DNA of 64,000 nt from an uncultured Lentisphaerota bacterium (GTDB lineage: Bacteria > Verrucomicrobiota > Kiritimatiellia > CAIQIC01), in assembly GCA_903896925.1 (NCBI GenBank), contig CAITZM010000101.1, forward strand, positions 19,617 through 83,616. The letters run 5' to 3'. The position numbers and the translations under genes were made by a program. This document shows, piece by piece, positions 48,468-57,344 of the stretch. Position 1 is the stretch's first letter. The number at the start of each line of letters is the position of its first letter. Below the pieces are notes generated by a model, which worked only from the letters and a program-made list of their open reading frames with translations, did no database searches and was not told the origin of the DNA.

Positions 48468-50171
48468 TCACAATTCATCGTCATCGGCATCCGCCGCGGA
48501 GCGTTTGGCGCCCGGATTGAATTCGAGGCGGGTCAGTGCGCCCAGCGGGAGCTTGAGCGCGCCGATACCGACAGCGGCGCCGGAGACGCCCTCGTCGGCG
48601 ATCTTGTCGAGCTTGAGCGTCACCGCGTCCTGCTCGTTGAAGAAGCAGCGGGTGCTGCCCGGCGGATAGACCATGACCGGACCGGCGGGTTCGGGCGCGG
48701 CCTTGGCCGAGGAGCGCATCCGGCCCGAGCTGGTGATCGCAAAGCCGCCGTTGACGACGACCGGGCCATTGACGACGAGCTGACCGAGCACGGCGCCTCC
48801 GCCAGCAGCCACCACGACGTTGCCTGCCGCGGCAGGTTCGGCGGCATTGGTGACGGCCGGGGCGTTGGTCACAGCGACCACCACCGGCGGCGCGAGATCG
48901 AGCTTGTTGGCGAAGCGCATACGGGCGATGCGCTCCAAGGGCACATCGAGCACCGCGTAGGAGGTCTCGAACTTGACGTTGTTGGTCGTGATCGAGCGCA
49001 CGGCCCCGGACATGGCGTCGCCGTTGATGAACACGAGCGCATCCTGCTCGACCGCCCCGCTCCCGCCGCCGCCGTCCACCTTGGGCAGCTTGCCGTCCCA
49101 GCGCGCGATTTTGATCTTGGAGATCTTCATGCTGCTGGCCTGATGCGTCTGGAACATGATGCAGTCGCCGCTGCCCTTGAAGTCCTGCGAGTCGGTGAAC
49201 TCGCGCACGAGCTTGCCGTCGAGCAACAGCGCAAAGTGGCGCTCCTTGCGGTCGGCCAGGATGGTGACCAGCATCCGGTTCCGCAGCCGCCGCCCGGGGT
49301 CGTTGTTGTCGACCGAACCCAGACTGCGGTTGCCCTCGTTGCGCATCATGCGCTGGAACTCCATCCGGCGGCCGTAGAAGTTCAGGTAATAGGCGTCGCT
49401 GCCGCCCATGTTGCTCGGGCTGTCGCTGAAGAACCAGAAGACGAAATAGGAGCTGGAGTAGTTGCTGACCTCGAACTCGAAGGCGGCCCTCTCCGGCAGA
49501 TTCGGGATCTTCCGGCCGACCGGCTGGCCCAGCGGCAGGGTCAAGCCACCGTTGCGCACGGCCAACCCGCCGCCCCGGACACCGTTGTTCTGGGTGACCC
49601 AGCCGGCCAGGTCGCCGGTCGGGCCTTCGTAGAGGACATCGGCCGGCGCCGCCGCGGGCGCGAGTTCGGCCAGCCGGGTGCGTGCGATGTTCAGCGTGCC
49701 GGCATACCAGGTCTTGAGCACCAGCTGCTGGCCGTCGAGCGTGACCACGTCGCCGCGCAAGCGGTCGCCGTTGACCAGCTGCACCACGCTCCGCTGCGGC
49801 TGCTGGCCCTCGGCCTTGCGCGGCAGCAGGTCGAGCCGGTCGAGCGCGGCAAGCTGGTAGCGCATCGCCTCGGGCGCGGCCTTGTGCTGCCAGGTGAGCA
49901 ATCCGCCGGCGCCATCCAGGCCGGCGAGCCTGCCGTGCAGCCGGTCGCCGTTGAGAAAGTTCAGCGCGTCCTCGGTGCGCGCCGCCGGCGCCACCGGCGG
50001 CGCGTTGGTCCTGGCCTCCGCCGCGCGCGACGCTGGTGCGCTCCGGACGCTGATGCGGCTCTGCAGGGCGACCGGCTCGCCCTCAGCGACAACAATCTCC
50101 GCCCGGACGCCCGGGCTCCACAGCAGCAGCGCGCCGCCGAGCCAGCGCCAGGTCATGGTTTGCAGTTTCAC
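48468..50171 (-). CDS. NGDRLxG/LamG secreted protein, paralogue 2
   Basis: 567 residues with signal peptide (WRWLGGALLLWSPGVRA). Module order: FLNGDRLHGRLAGLDG, LVNGDRLRGDVVTLDGQQLV, a LamG-like domain (LPERAAFEFEVSNYSSSYFV, ILADRKERHFALLLDGKLVR), FINGDAMSGAVRSIT, then a unique Val/Asn/Ala-rich insert (residues ~430-480; VVAVTNAPAVTNAAEPAAAG), NEQDAVTLKLDKIAD and an acidic tail DADDDEL. Closest to paralogue 1. It starts 24 bp after the stop of the cyclase-fold gene. Confidence 0.75.
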   Translation of the reverse strand: MKLQTMTWRWLGGALLLWSPGVRAEIVVAEGEPVALQSRISVRSAPASRAAEARTNAPPVAPAARTEDALNFLNGDRLHGRLAGLDGAGGLLTWQHKAAPEAMRYQLAALDRLDLLPRKAEGQQPQRSVVQLVNGDRLRGDVVTLDGQQLVLKTWYAGTLNIARTRLAELAPAAAPADVLYEGPTGDLAGWVTQNNGVRGGGLAVRNGGLTLPLGQPVGRKIPNLPERAAFEFEVSNYSSSYFVFWFFSDSPSNMGGSDAYYLNFYGRRMEFQRMMRNEGNRSLGSVDNNDPGRRLRNRMLVTILADRKERHFALLLDGKLVREFTDSQDFKGSGDCIMFQTHQASSMKISKIKIARWDGKLPKVDGGGGSGAVEQDALVFINGDAMSGAVRSITTNNVKFETSYAVLDVPLERIARMRFANKLDLAPPVVVAVTNAPAVTNAAEPAAAGNVVVAAGGGAVLGQLVVNGPVVVNGGFAITSSGRMRSSAKAAPEPAGPVMVYPPGSTRCFFNEQDAVTLKLDKIADEGVSGAAVGIGALKLPLGALTRLEFNPGAKRSAADADDDEL

Positions 50172-50195
50172 AATGCGTATCCTTTCGGGTGCAGA

Positions 50196-51203
50196 CTAAC
50201 GTTCATAGATCGGCAGGAAGCGATAGTTCAAGGCCATCGAGAGCAGCGCCGACGACGTGCAGAACGCGGCGCCGTATTGGCCCGCCCAGCTGCCGTCCGC
50301 GCCCTGCACGCCCGCCAGCTCCCTGAAGTTCTGCTCGTTCCACGCGCGCCACTCCTGCATGTCGGCCTGAAAGTAGGCCTGCGCCTGGTAGTAGAGCGTG
50401 TAGAAATAGTAGGAGCCTTCGTTGTAGCCACGGCCGTTCTTCAGGAAGTTCCACGCGAAGTTGAACAGGTGTGTATCCTTGCGCTTGGCCAGGGCCGCAA
50501 CCAGCGTCGCGATCGCCGTGCGCGTCGTGTTGCCGCCGCCGCTGCTGGTGTAGCCGATGCCTCCGCTCTCCTCCTGGCAGGAGCGGTAAAATTCCAGCCC
50601 CCGCTTGATCGCCTCGTCGGGCACCGCGAGGCCCGCGTTGCGCGCCGCCAGCAGGGCGACCATCTGCGCGCCGCTCACCGTCGTGTCGGCGTCGTTCGCG
50701 TTCGGGCTGTAGCGCCAGCCGCCCTGGGGATTCTGCTTTTGCGACGTGAGGATCAGGTCCACCGCCTTGCGCAGCGCCGGTCCGAGTTTCGGGTTGCGCA
50801 CCGCGCCATAGGCCTCCGCCAGGGCAAGCGTCGCGAAGCCGTGGTGATACATCGAGGAGCCCAGGTAGCCGGTGCGCGAGTCCTGGCTGTTGAGCAGGCT
50901 CTCGACCGCGCGCCGCACGGTCTCGGCATAGGGCCCGTAGTTCGGGTCCTCGCCATGCGCCAGGATCGCCAGCAGCGCGAGGCCCGTGATGCCCGGCCCG
51001 CTCTCGCCGCCGCTCTTCGACCAGCTGCCTTCGGCGTCCTGGCTGCGCACCAGGTAACCGATGCCGCGCGCATAGATGGCCTCCACCTCCGGCGGGATCT
51101 GGTCGCCGTGATAGGCCACACCCTCCTGCGCGCGCGCCGGTGCCAGCCCGGCCAGCGCCCACACGCCCAGTCCCAACCACACCGCAGTATGCCGCCTGCT
51201 CAT
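50196..51203 (-). CDS. Secreted prenyltransferase/squalene-cyclase-fold protein
   Basis: 335 residues; GTAGGAGC lies upstream of ATG at 51203. After a signal peptide (AVWLGLGVWALAGLAPARA) the chain is an alpha/alpha toroid with QW-like repeats (SQDAEGSWSKSGG, SQKQNPQGGWRYSPNANDAD, GVQGADGSWAGQYG) and the ending SMALNYRFLPIYER. The DxDD motif of true squalene-hopene cyclases is absent and the protein is exported, so a cyclase reaction is unlikely; a binding or scaffold role is more plausible. It is flanked by NGDRL paralogue 2 and the H-X9-DG-type gene in one direction. Confidence 0.83.
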   Translation of the reverse strand: MSRRHTAVWLGLGVWALAGLAPARAQEGVAYHGDQIPPEVEAIYARGIGYLVRSQDAEGSWSKSGGESGPGITGLALLAILAHGEDPNYGPYAETVRRAVESLLNSQDSRTGYLGSSMYHHGFATLALAEAYGAVRNPKLGPALRKAVDLILTSQKQNPQGGWRYSPNANDADTTVSGAQMVALLAARNAGLAVPDEAIKRGLEFYRSCQEESGGIGYTSSGGGNTTRTAIATLVAALAKRKDTHLFNFAWNFLKNGRGYNEGSYYFYTLYYQAQAYFQADMQEWRAWNEQNFRELAGVQGADGSWAGQYGAAFCTSSALLSMALNYRFLPIYER

Positions 51204-51214
51204 GTCGTTTGCTC

Positions 51215-52081
51215 CTACGGCAGCTTGGCGGTTTCCTTCAGCTTCTTCCACTGCTGCTCGATCAGGCGGTCAATGTGCCCGTCGAGAAACAGCACGCCGC
51301 GCGTGCCATCGCCCGCGGCCGCCGCCTCGTAGAAGAGCACCACCTTGTCAGGCTTGTCGAACTCGGCCAGCTTGCGTCCGGCCACGGCGGGATTGGGCCG
51401 GTAGGGCTTCTTGGTCTCCGGCTGGAGGAACACCTCCTTGTTGCCGGCGTAGAGGATGAGTTCCTGCTCCGCCGTGCGGACGTCGTTGAGCAGAGGCAGG
51501 ACCTTGCGCTCGTTCACGTAGGTGGTGACCGCCGCCGCCAGCTTGCCGAGGTTCTTCGCCGACGCCTCGTTGACTTCCTTCGCGCGCTTCTCGTCCTCCG
51601 AGCCTGCCGCGTCGGCGCCCGTCAGCTCGGCCTCCAGGCTGAACGCCTTGATGTCGGTGAAGCTGTTGATGGACCGCAGATTCATGAGCGCCAGCGCCAG
51701 CGTGGTCTGCGCGGTGGGCTTCTCGGGTTCGGCGGGCTCGCCGCGCCGCATCAGCTGCTGGAGCTTGACCAGGTCGGCGCCTTTGCTCTGGACCGTATAC
51801 CCGACCAGATAGGTTTCGCTGCCGAGGGCGATGGTCTGGCCCTTGGTATAAAAGGAGCTGCCGGACATCTGGCCCGCGAACATGGCGCGGTAAACCGCTG
51901 TCGGATTGGAGGCCTCCGCCGCGCCGCCGACGCTCACGCGCCGCCACGTTTCGTCGAGATCCTTCAACTTCATTGAAAGCGGGAGCGTCTTGCCCGACAG
52001 CGCCTCCTGGATGGTCATCGTCTCGGCCAGCACCGGGCCGGCGAGGCCCGCCACGAGCAACATAGCCAACAGGTATTTCAT
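51215..52081 (-). CDS. Secreted protein with H-X9-DG-like C-terminus
   Basis: 288 residues from ATG at 52081, overlapping the paralogue-3 stop as ATGA, so translation is coupled. A signal peptide (MKYLLAMLLVAGLAGPVLA) precedes an alpha/beta region of unknown fold (DETWRRVSVGGAAEASNPTA, ALALMNLRSINSFTDIKAFS) and a C-terminal stretch KVVLFYEAAAAGDGTRGVLF-LDGHIDRL. That end resembles the H-X9-DG motif at the C-terminus of PVC type II pseudopilin-like (DUF1559) proteins, but no prepilin leader is present. Function unknown. Confidence 0.72.
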   Translation of the reverse strand: MKYLLAMLLVAGLAGPVLAETMTIQEALSGKTLPLSMKLKDLDETWRRVSVGGAAEASNPTAVYRAMFAGQMSGSSFYTKGQTIALGSETYLVGYTVQSKGADLVKLQQLMRRGEPAEPEKPTAQTTLALALMNLRSINSFTDIKAFSLEAELTGADAAGSEDEKRAKEVNEASAKNLGKLAAAVTTYVNERKVLPLLNDVRTAEQELILYAGNKEVFLQPETKKPYRPNPAVAGRKLAEFDKPDKVVLFYEAAAAGDGTRGVLFLDGHIDRLIEQQWKKLKETAKLP

Positions 52082-53565
52082 AACTCCTTGCCTTCCTTGT
52101 TTTCGCCATCGCCCTCGCCCCACTCGTCGCCCGCGCCCGTCGCCGGGCGCGCTTCATAGATGCGGAACTGGATGCGGCTGAAGGCGTCCAGCGCGGTGCT
52201 CACGCGCCCGCAGCTCTCGGCGCTGCCGATCAGCGCCTGGTCGGTCAGTTTTTCCAGCGCCAGCGTGAAGCGGCTGCCATCCAGGAAAAGGGCGCGGACA
52301 TCGCCCGCCTGCCGGTGCGGTTTTTCCGTCTTCGGCTCGGCGAAATCGATCTGGGCGACCCGCTCCAGTGGCACCTTCATCTCCATGAAACTGGTGGCCA
52401 CGACCACCTCGCCCTTGCCGATGCTCTTGATCGCGCCGCTGACCCGGTCATTGTTGCCCAGGCGGACCGTATCCTCGGCCACCGCCGCCGCGGCGGCCGG
52501 CCCGGCGTCGAGCCGGCCATCCCACGCCGTGACCACGATGTTGGAGACGCGGTACTGTCCCTGCCCTTGCGAGTAGAAGATCAAGCCCTTGCCGGCGCCC
52601 GCGAAGGCCTCGGGGTCGGTCCACGGCTTGACCAATTCGTTGTCGATGAAGAGGGCGATGGCCTTCTTCGCCTTGTTGACGCGGATGGACACATGCACCT
52701 TGGACTTGCTCTGGAACTTGGGCACTTCCACGTTGCTGCCCAAATTGGCCTGACCGCGGTTGGCCCCGTAGCGGTTCAGGTAGACGCTGGTGTTGTTGAA
52801 CTGGAAGGCATAGCCGCCGGAACCGTACAGGTTCTGCAGGTTCTCATAGTAGAGGCCCACCTGGGCATAGAGCTGTCCGCGCCAGGCGAGATCGAACTCG
52901 ATGTTCGCCAGGTCGGGCAGGTTCACATTGCGGCCGACGCCGCTGCTGTTGCGGAGCGGGCTGTACAGCGCGCCGTTCTTGAACTTCCAGCCGTCGCGCG
53001 AACCCTCGGACGTGGTCCAGCCGCTCAGGCCGGTCGGGCCCGCAAAGATGGTGTCGGGCGCGGCGGCGGCGCTGACGATCCGCTGCACCATGGCCCGCCT
53101 GAGCGAGAGCTCACCGGCATACCAGGTATTGAGCTTGAGCGCTTTGTCGTTCAGCGACACGAGGTCGCCGGCCAGCCGGTCGCCATTGGTCAGTTCAACC
53201 ACCATGCGATGCGGCACGCGCGGTGTCTGCGGCGGCCGCGGCGCCAGCTGCAGCTCCTGCACGTTGTCCAGGCTGAAGCCGAGCGGCGTCTTCACATCGG
53301 CGCGCCGCCACTGGAGCAGGTTGCCGGCCTCAATCCCCAGGATCGTGCCGTGCAACAGGTCGCCGTTACGGAATTTCAGCGCATCGCCTTCCGCGGCCGG
53401 GCTGACCGGCACGGTGACCTCGCTGGGCGTGCTCAGTTCCACCTTGGCCGCACGCGGCGCGGCTGGCGTCGGGGCCACTTCGATGGCGGCCTGCACCTGT
53501 CCCGCCAGGCCCAACAGCCCCGCCAGCCCCACCCCGATCAGGTTGCGTTGCGCTAAACGTTGCAT
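52078..53565 (-). CDS. NGDRLxG/LamG secreted protein, paralogue 3
   Basis: 495 residues; AGAGGAGC lies upstream of ATG at 53565. A signal peptide (LIGVGLAGLLGLAGQVQA) is followed by FRNGDLLHGTILGIEAGN, LTNGDRLAGDLVSLNDKALK, a LamG-like domain (LPDLANIEFDLAWRGQLYAQ, HVSIRVNKAKKAIALFIDNE), GNNDRVSGAIKSIGKGEV, LDGSRFTLALEKLTD and an acidic end (GDEWGEGDGENKEGKEL). The most diverged member of the trio. It follows the DUF4175-like gene by 16 bp, and its stop overlaps the next gene's ATG. Confidence 0.75.
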   Translation of the reverse strand: MQRLAQRNLIGVGLAGLLGLAGQVQAAIEVAPTPAAPRAAKVELSTPSEVTVPVSPAAEGDALKFRNGDLLHGTILGIEAGNLLQWRRADVKTPLGFSLDNVQELQLAPRPPQTPRVPHRMVVELTNGDRLAGDLVSLNDKALKLNTWYAGELSLRRAMVQRIVSAAAAPDTIFAGPTGLSGWTTSEGSRDGWKFKNGALYSPLRNSSGVGRNVNLPDLANIEFDLAWRGQLYAQVGLYYENLQNLYGSGGYAFQFNNTSVYLNRYGANRGQANLGSNVEVPKFQSKSKVHVSIRVNKAKKAIALFIDNELVKPWTDPEAFAGAGKGLIFYSQGQGQYRVSNIVVTAWDGRLDAGPAAAAAVAEDTVRLGNNDRVSGAIKSIGKGEVVVATSFMEMKVPLERVAQIDFAEPKTEKPHRQAGDVRALFLDGSRFTLALEKLTDQALIGSAESCGRVSTALDAFSRIQFRIYEARPATGAGDEWGEGDGENKEGKEL

Positions 53566-53581
53566 AGCCGCTCCTCTGTCA

Positions 53582-56500
53582 TCATGGTTTCTTCCCGCCG
53601 GCGGTGACCTTGACCGCGTCATCGGCGGCGCGGAAATAATCCTGCATCACGTCGCGATATTCCACCGGCAGGCTGGCCGCATCCACCCCGCCGCTCTGGC
53701 GCACGCGACGCGGATCGCCGCCGGCGCCCGCGCCCGGACCGCCGAAACGCTGCGTGTCGTGATCGGGCGTGCCGCCCGAGGTGTTGCCGCCCGGCTTCTG
53801 CCCGGCCTGCATCATCGCCGCGATCGCCTCCGCATCCATCGGTTGCGACGAACCGGACGACGACTTGTTCGCCTGCATCATCGCGGCGATCGCCTCGATG
53901 ACGACCGTCTCGGAGGCAATCGTTTCGGAGTCGGTCTGCGGCTTGCGCAGCATGAGTCCGGTATCGTCCATCGCGCCGCTCAATTTTTCGACCGCTTGGG
54001 CCACCTGCGGAATTTTAGTCTTCTCCTTCAGCGCCTTGGTGTCCTCGGAAATCTGTTGCTGCATGCTCGCGAGCGAACCGGCGGCGACCATATGCGCCAT
54101 CGGCTCCTGCTTGATCTGCTCCACGGCGCGCGTCTGCTCGCGCAAGCTTTCTTCGCGGATGCGCGCCCGCATCAGGCCGAGGATCACTTCCTTCTCCACC
54201 TGCGGCCCGCCGCCGCCGCCACCACCCCCGCCGCCGCCCTCGGCCGCCTTCTCCAGCTGGTCGGCCCACTGGTCCAACCGCGTCTGGACTTCCTTCGACT
54301 TCCCGATCGCCATGCCACCGAGATTTTTCCGGATGTCGCCGCCAAGCGTGCGCATCTGCTCGACCACGTCGGGCGCGGTCATGTCCTTGCGCACCTCGTC
54401 ATAGACCGGCTCGCGCGTGCGCTGGAAGAAGCCCGCGAGATCGTCGCGCACGAATTCCGCCTCGTTGCGGGTGCGGTCCTGCTTCGTCTCCAGCTCTTTC
54501 ACTTTGAGTTTCGAGGCGGCCGGCAGCTGGTCCGGCGCCACGCCGGCGGACTTGGGCAGCTCCGCCTGCAGGCCGTCGCCGATGGCGCCCTGCTGCTTCG
54601 CCGCCTCGCGCAGGCGGTTGACGAAGTTGCGCGCGGTCATCTGGTCGATCGTCGCCTGGGCCGCCTGCTGCTGCTCGCGGATCTGCGCGAGCGCCTCGGC
54701 CTCCTTGGCCGCCGCCTGCTCCGACTGCTGCGCGCGGTCGTCGGCCTTGGCCTGCGCCTGCGCGAGCGCCTGCGCCGCCTGGGCCATCGGCTGCGTCGCG
54801 GTCTGCTTCATCTTCTGCGCCTGCTCCAGCATCTTCGCCAGCGCGTCGGGCTTGATGTCGCGGTTGCGCAGCGCCTCCTGCGTCAATTTCTCCAGGGCCT
54901 GCGCCATCTTCTCCATCTGCCGGGCGTTGGCGCGCTCGCCGTTTTCGTTCTCGCGCAGGTCGCCCGCGGCCTTGTCCGACTTCAAATCGGCCTCCGGCCG
55001 CTGCGCGATCTCCGTCGAGTTCGCCAACAGCCGCTCCTCCTCGCGCGCCACATCCTCCAGCCGCGCGAGGAGCTGCCGCGCCTGCTCGGCGATCAGCTTC
55101 GCATGCTCGGCGCGGCTCAGGATATGCACGCGCACCACCGTCGAGGTGGACGGCACCCGGTCCGGGAAATAATCCACGGCGCACGCCTGCAGGCAGACCG
55201 TGACGCCCTCCGGCAGCTGCCAGGCGACCGGCGCGATGCGCGCGACCAGATTCGTCGCCGCCAGCCGCTGCGAGCCGTCGGCGAGCGGCCGCGTCTGGAC
55301 CGGCGGCGCATTCGTCGGGGCCTCGCCCCCCGGCGCGGCCTCGATCCAGTGCTGCAGCCAGACGCGGCGCAAACCAAAGTCGTCGCGCGCGCCGAGCTTC
55401 CATTCCAGCACCTCGTCCGGCAGGATCGCGACGTTCTCCGCGAGGCCCTCGCCGGAGATCAGCGGAGGCTCGTCGCTGCGGCTCAGCAGCTCCAGGCGAT
55501 ACGGCGCGGCGCAACGCAGCCCATAGATGTCGGCCCACTCGAACGTGAGGGTGCCGCCCGTCGCCGCCGCGTCCAGGTTGGTCGTGAGCGATACCGGCGC
55601 CGTACGGAACCCGTTGCTGCTGATGTTCACCGCCTGCGCCACGCCGTTGGTGAACGTCGCCTGTTTCAGCTCGCGGCTCGTCTGTCCGGCGAAGGCCGCC
55701 TGCGCGCCCGCCAGCAGCAGGAAGCGGCCGCCGCCGACCGTGAACTCCTCGGCGGCGTGGCCGAGGTACGCGGGCCATTGCACGAGCGCCGCCATGCGCA
55801 GCAGCTCCGGCCGGAATTTCGGCTGGACCAGGATGGACTTCCTGAAATCGCCGGCGCGCAACACGAGCCGGTTTTCCATCGTCTGGCCGGGGAAGCGCAG
55901 CACCGCCGCGCCCCGGGCGAAGCTCGCGCTGATTTCGGGCTGGTCGGCAATGCGCGCGGCGACCTCCGGCGGCTTCCAGCGCGACGCACCACTCACACCC
56001 ACCGCGATCTCGAACGGTTCGCCGTGCGGCGTGACGAGGAAATCCGGGAGCGCCTCCAGCGACACGAAGGTGAAGCGCGAGACCGGGGCCAGCGGCTTGA
56101 GCCAGCGCAGGAGCGCGTTGTGCGCCGCCATGGGCGCGAACACCGCCGTCAGCGCCGCGCACGTCAGCAGCAGGCCGACCGCAAGCGACAGCCGGCGCGA
56201 ACGGCGGCGCGGGACGGCCACCGTGAAGTCGAACTTGCGCGCCTCGCCGGCGACCTGCGCGAGCGCCGCGCGCAGCAGCGCGGGCGAGGCATTGAGCTGC
56301 TCGCTCCCGCCCTCGGCCAGTTCCACCGCGCCGAGCAGCCGGTCGCCGAGCCGCGGAATGTGCCGCTGAATCAAGCGCGCCAGATCGCGGTGGTCGCGCC
56401 GGCGGAACAGCCAGTGCCGCAGCCACCAATAGACCGCACCCGCCCAAGCGCCCGCCGCCACCAGCATCAGCAGCAGGCGGATGATCGCCGGCGTGTCGCC

Positions 56501-56755
56501 GAGCCGGTCGAACGCGAAGACAAACAGATACGACAACCCCGCGCCAAGCAACCCACCCGCCAACGCCGCCCACGTCTCCGCGCGGCGCAGCTTCAGCTCG
56601 AACAGCGCCAGCTGCGCGCGCAGCTCGGGGGGCAACGGATGTGCGGGGCGTCCCGCGTCTGGCGTCTCGCGTCCCGGGTCACGGGTCTTGCGGCCAGAGT
56701 CTCGCGTCTCGGGTTTCGAGTCCCGGGCCTCTGATTTAACGTCATTCACTTCCAC
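53582..56755 (-). CDS. DUF4175-like membrane protein with long coiled coil
   Basis: 1057 residues from GTG at 56755 after GAGGACGAT. Residues ~8-40 are low-complexity (SKPETRDSGRKTRDPGRETP), encoded by a GTCTCGCGTC-type DNA repeat. Three hydrophobic helices follow (about 58-82, 88-112, 190-212), then an extracytoplasmic beta-sandwich part, and a ~180-residue Ala/Gln/Glu-rich coiled coil (about 640-820; AQALAQAQAKADDRAQQSEQ). A run of Gly lies near residue 840, and the tail ends YRDVMQDYFRAADDAVKV. This matches large DUF4175-type proteins found beside MoxR/DUF58/BatA in PVC bacteria; role unknown. It heads the downstream half of the locus after the repeat island. Confidence 0.78.
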   Translation of the reverse strand: MEVNDVKSEARDSKPETRDSGRKTRDPGRETPDAGRPAHPLPPELRAQLALFELKLRRAETWAALAGGLLGAGLSYLFVFAFDRLGDTPAIIRLLLMLVAAGAWAGAVYWWLRHWLFRRRDHRDLARLIQRHIPRLGDRLLGAVELAEGGSEQLNASPALLRAALAQVAGEARKFDFTVAVPRRRSRRLSLAVGLLLTCAALTAVFAPMAAHNALLRWLKPLAPVSRFTFVSLEALPDFLVTPHGEPFEIAVGVSGASRWKPPEVAARIADQPEISASFARGAAVLRFPGQTMENRLVLRAGDFRKSILVQPKFRPELLRMAALVQWPAYLGHAAEEFTVGGGRFLLLAGAQAAFAGQTSRELKQATFTNGVAQAVNISSNGFRTAPVSLTTNLDAAATGGTLTFEWADIYGLRCAAPYRLELLSRSDEPPLISGEGLAENVAILPDEVLEWKLGARDDFGLRRVWLQHWIEAAPGGEAPTNAPPVQTRPLADGSQRLAATNLVARIAPVAWQLPEGVTVCLQACAVDYFPDRVPSTSTVVRVHILSRAEHAKLIAEQARQLLARLEDVAREEERLLANSTEIAQRPEADLKSDKAAGDLRENENGERANARQMEKMAQALEKLTQEALRNRDIKPDALAKMLEQAQKMKQTATQPMAQAAQALAQAQAKADDRAQQSEQAAAKEAEALAQIREQQQAAQATIDQMTARNFVNRLREAAKQQGAIGDGLQAELPKSAGVAPDQLPAASKLKVKELETKQDRTRNEAEFVRDDLAGFFQRTREPVYDEVRKDMTAPDVVEQMRTLGGDIRKNLGGMAIGKSKEVQTRLDQWADQLEKAAEGGGGGGGGGGGPQVEKEVILGLMRARIREESLREQTRAVEQIKQEPMAHMVAAGSLASMQQQISEDTKALKEKTKIPQVAQAVEKLSGAMDDTGLMLRKPQTDSETIASETVVIEAIAAMMQANKSSSGSSQPMDAEAIAAMMQAGQKPGGNTSGGTPDHDTQRFGGPGAGAGGDPRRVRQSGGVDAASLPVEYRDVMQDYFRAADDAVKVTAGGKKP
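56649..56734. repeat. Low-complexity block (GTCTCGCGTCTCGGG type) inside a gene start
   Basis: Degenerate repeats of TCTCGCGTC/CCGGGTC lie within the 5' coding region of the DUF4175-like gene and encode its charged N-terminal tail. Confidence 0.6.
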
Positions 56756-56785
56756 ATCGTCCTCGTTCCAGCAAAAACGCTCTGT

Positions 56786-56834
56786 GCTTCGATGTTCGAC
56801 GTTGGATGTTCGATGTTCGATGTTCGATATTCAT
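56786..56834. repeat. Low-complexity block (GATGTTCGATGTTCG type), copy 2
   Basis: TTCGATGTTCGACGTTGGAT followed by GTTCGATGTTCGATGTTCG is the reverse complement of the CGAACATCGAA family seen at 13048-13110. It lies 31 bp upstream of the DUF4175-like start. Confidence 0.7.
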
Positions 56835-56849
56835 GCTCCGGCCTGGTGC

Positions 56850-56951
56850 GCCGGGTCGGAGACCCGGCCTACACAGCGCCTCGGCCGGCAACCCTGTAGC
56901 GGCGGTCTGCGACCGCCGACGGCGGTCCCGCCGCGGCGGGACCGCAGCTAC
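56850..56951. repeat. Cluster of dispersed hairpins in the repeat island
   Basis: GCCGGGTC/GACCCGGC (56850-56868), then TGTAGCGGCGGTCTGCGACC starting at 56895 with further GGCGGTCCCGCCGCGGCGGG and AGCTACA. The first matches 11595-11613 and the second matches 13362-13386. At about 56978-57000 follows GTGGGCGGGGCTTCCAGCCC, the same hairpin as in the composite element. Confidence 0.6.
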
Positions 56952-57127
56952 AGCCGGCACATCAGCCCGCACATCTTCTTCGTGGGCGGGGCTTCCAGCC
57001 CCGCGAGCCCACCCCACCCCTGCCACATCAGTCACAAAAAAGCCCGCACCCACAACCCGCAATGGCTCACGCGCGGCGTTCGTCCTGCGGCGGCAAGCTT
57101 GCCCCGGCGAAGTGCTAGGACGAAGCC

Positions 57128-57151
57128 GGGAATGCCGCCGCTCCCAGCTAG
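57128..57151. repeat. Isolated end of the CTAGCTGG element
   Basis: GGAATGCCGCCGCTCCCAGC followed by TAG matches the right end of the 21645-21776 copy base for base, but no second end is present nearby, so this is a truncated copy. Confidence 0.6.
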
Positions 57152-57175
57152 CAGGGCCAGAGGAGCAACACTTTT

Positions 57176-57332
57176 CCTCGTGGGCGGGGCTTTCCAGCCC
57201 CGCGAACCCGGCCCGCGTCCAACCGCGCAGTAACATTTCTTTCGTCCCTACGGGACTCTCCGCATGTGTGGCGCGATTCCCGGCGCTGAAGCGCCGGGCT
57301 ACTCTCGTCGCGTCCCTGCCGGGACGCGCGGA
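57176..57332. repeat. ~150-bp composite dispersed element, copy 2
   Basis: CTCGTGGGCGGGGCTTTCCA-GCCCCGCGAAC, TTTCGTCCCTACGGGACTCT, CGGCGCTGAAGCGCCGGGCT-ACTCTCGTC and GCGTCCCTGCCGGGACGCG follow each other as in the reverse complement of 13186-13337, with diverged linkers. Confidence 0.7.
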
Positions 57333-57344
57333 ATCGAAGCCGTT

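Noticed and set aside
50196..51203. Hopanoid (squalene-hopene cyclase) biosynthesis gene
   Set aside because: The protein has a signal peptide, is about half the cyclase length and lacks the DxDD catalytic motif; only the toroid fold and QW-like repeats are shared.
51215..52081. Type IV pseudopilin (DUF1559-like)
   Set aside because: Only the LDGHIDRL-like end resembles H-X9-DG proteins; the N-terminus is an ordinary signal peptide without a prepilin cleavage motif.
52901..56734. A 1277-residue plus-strand frame opposite the DUF4175-like gene
   Set aside because: Leu/Arg/Ala-rich antisense frame of a coiled-coil gene; no start signal or recognisable domain. Similar long antisense frames at 3895-5676, 47997-51332 and 57370-59814 were rejected for the same reason.
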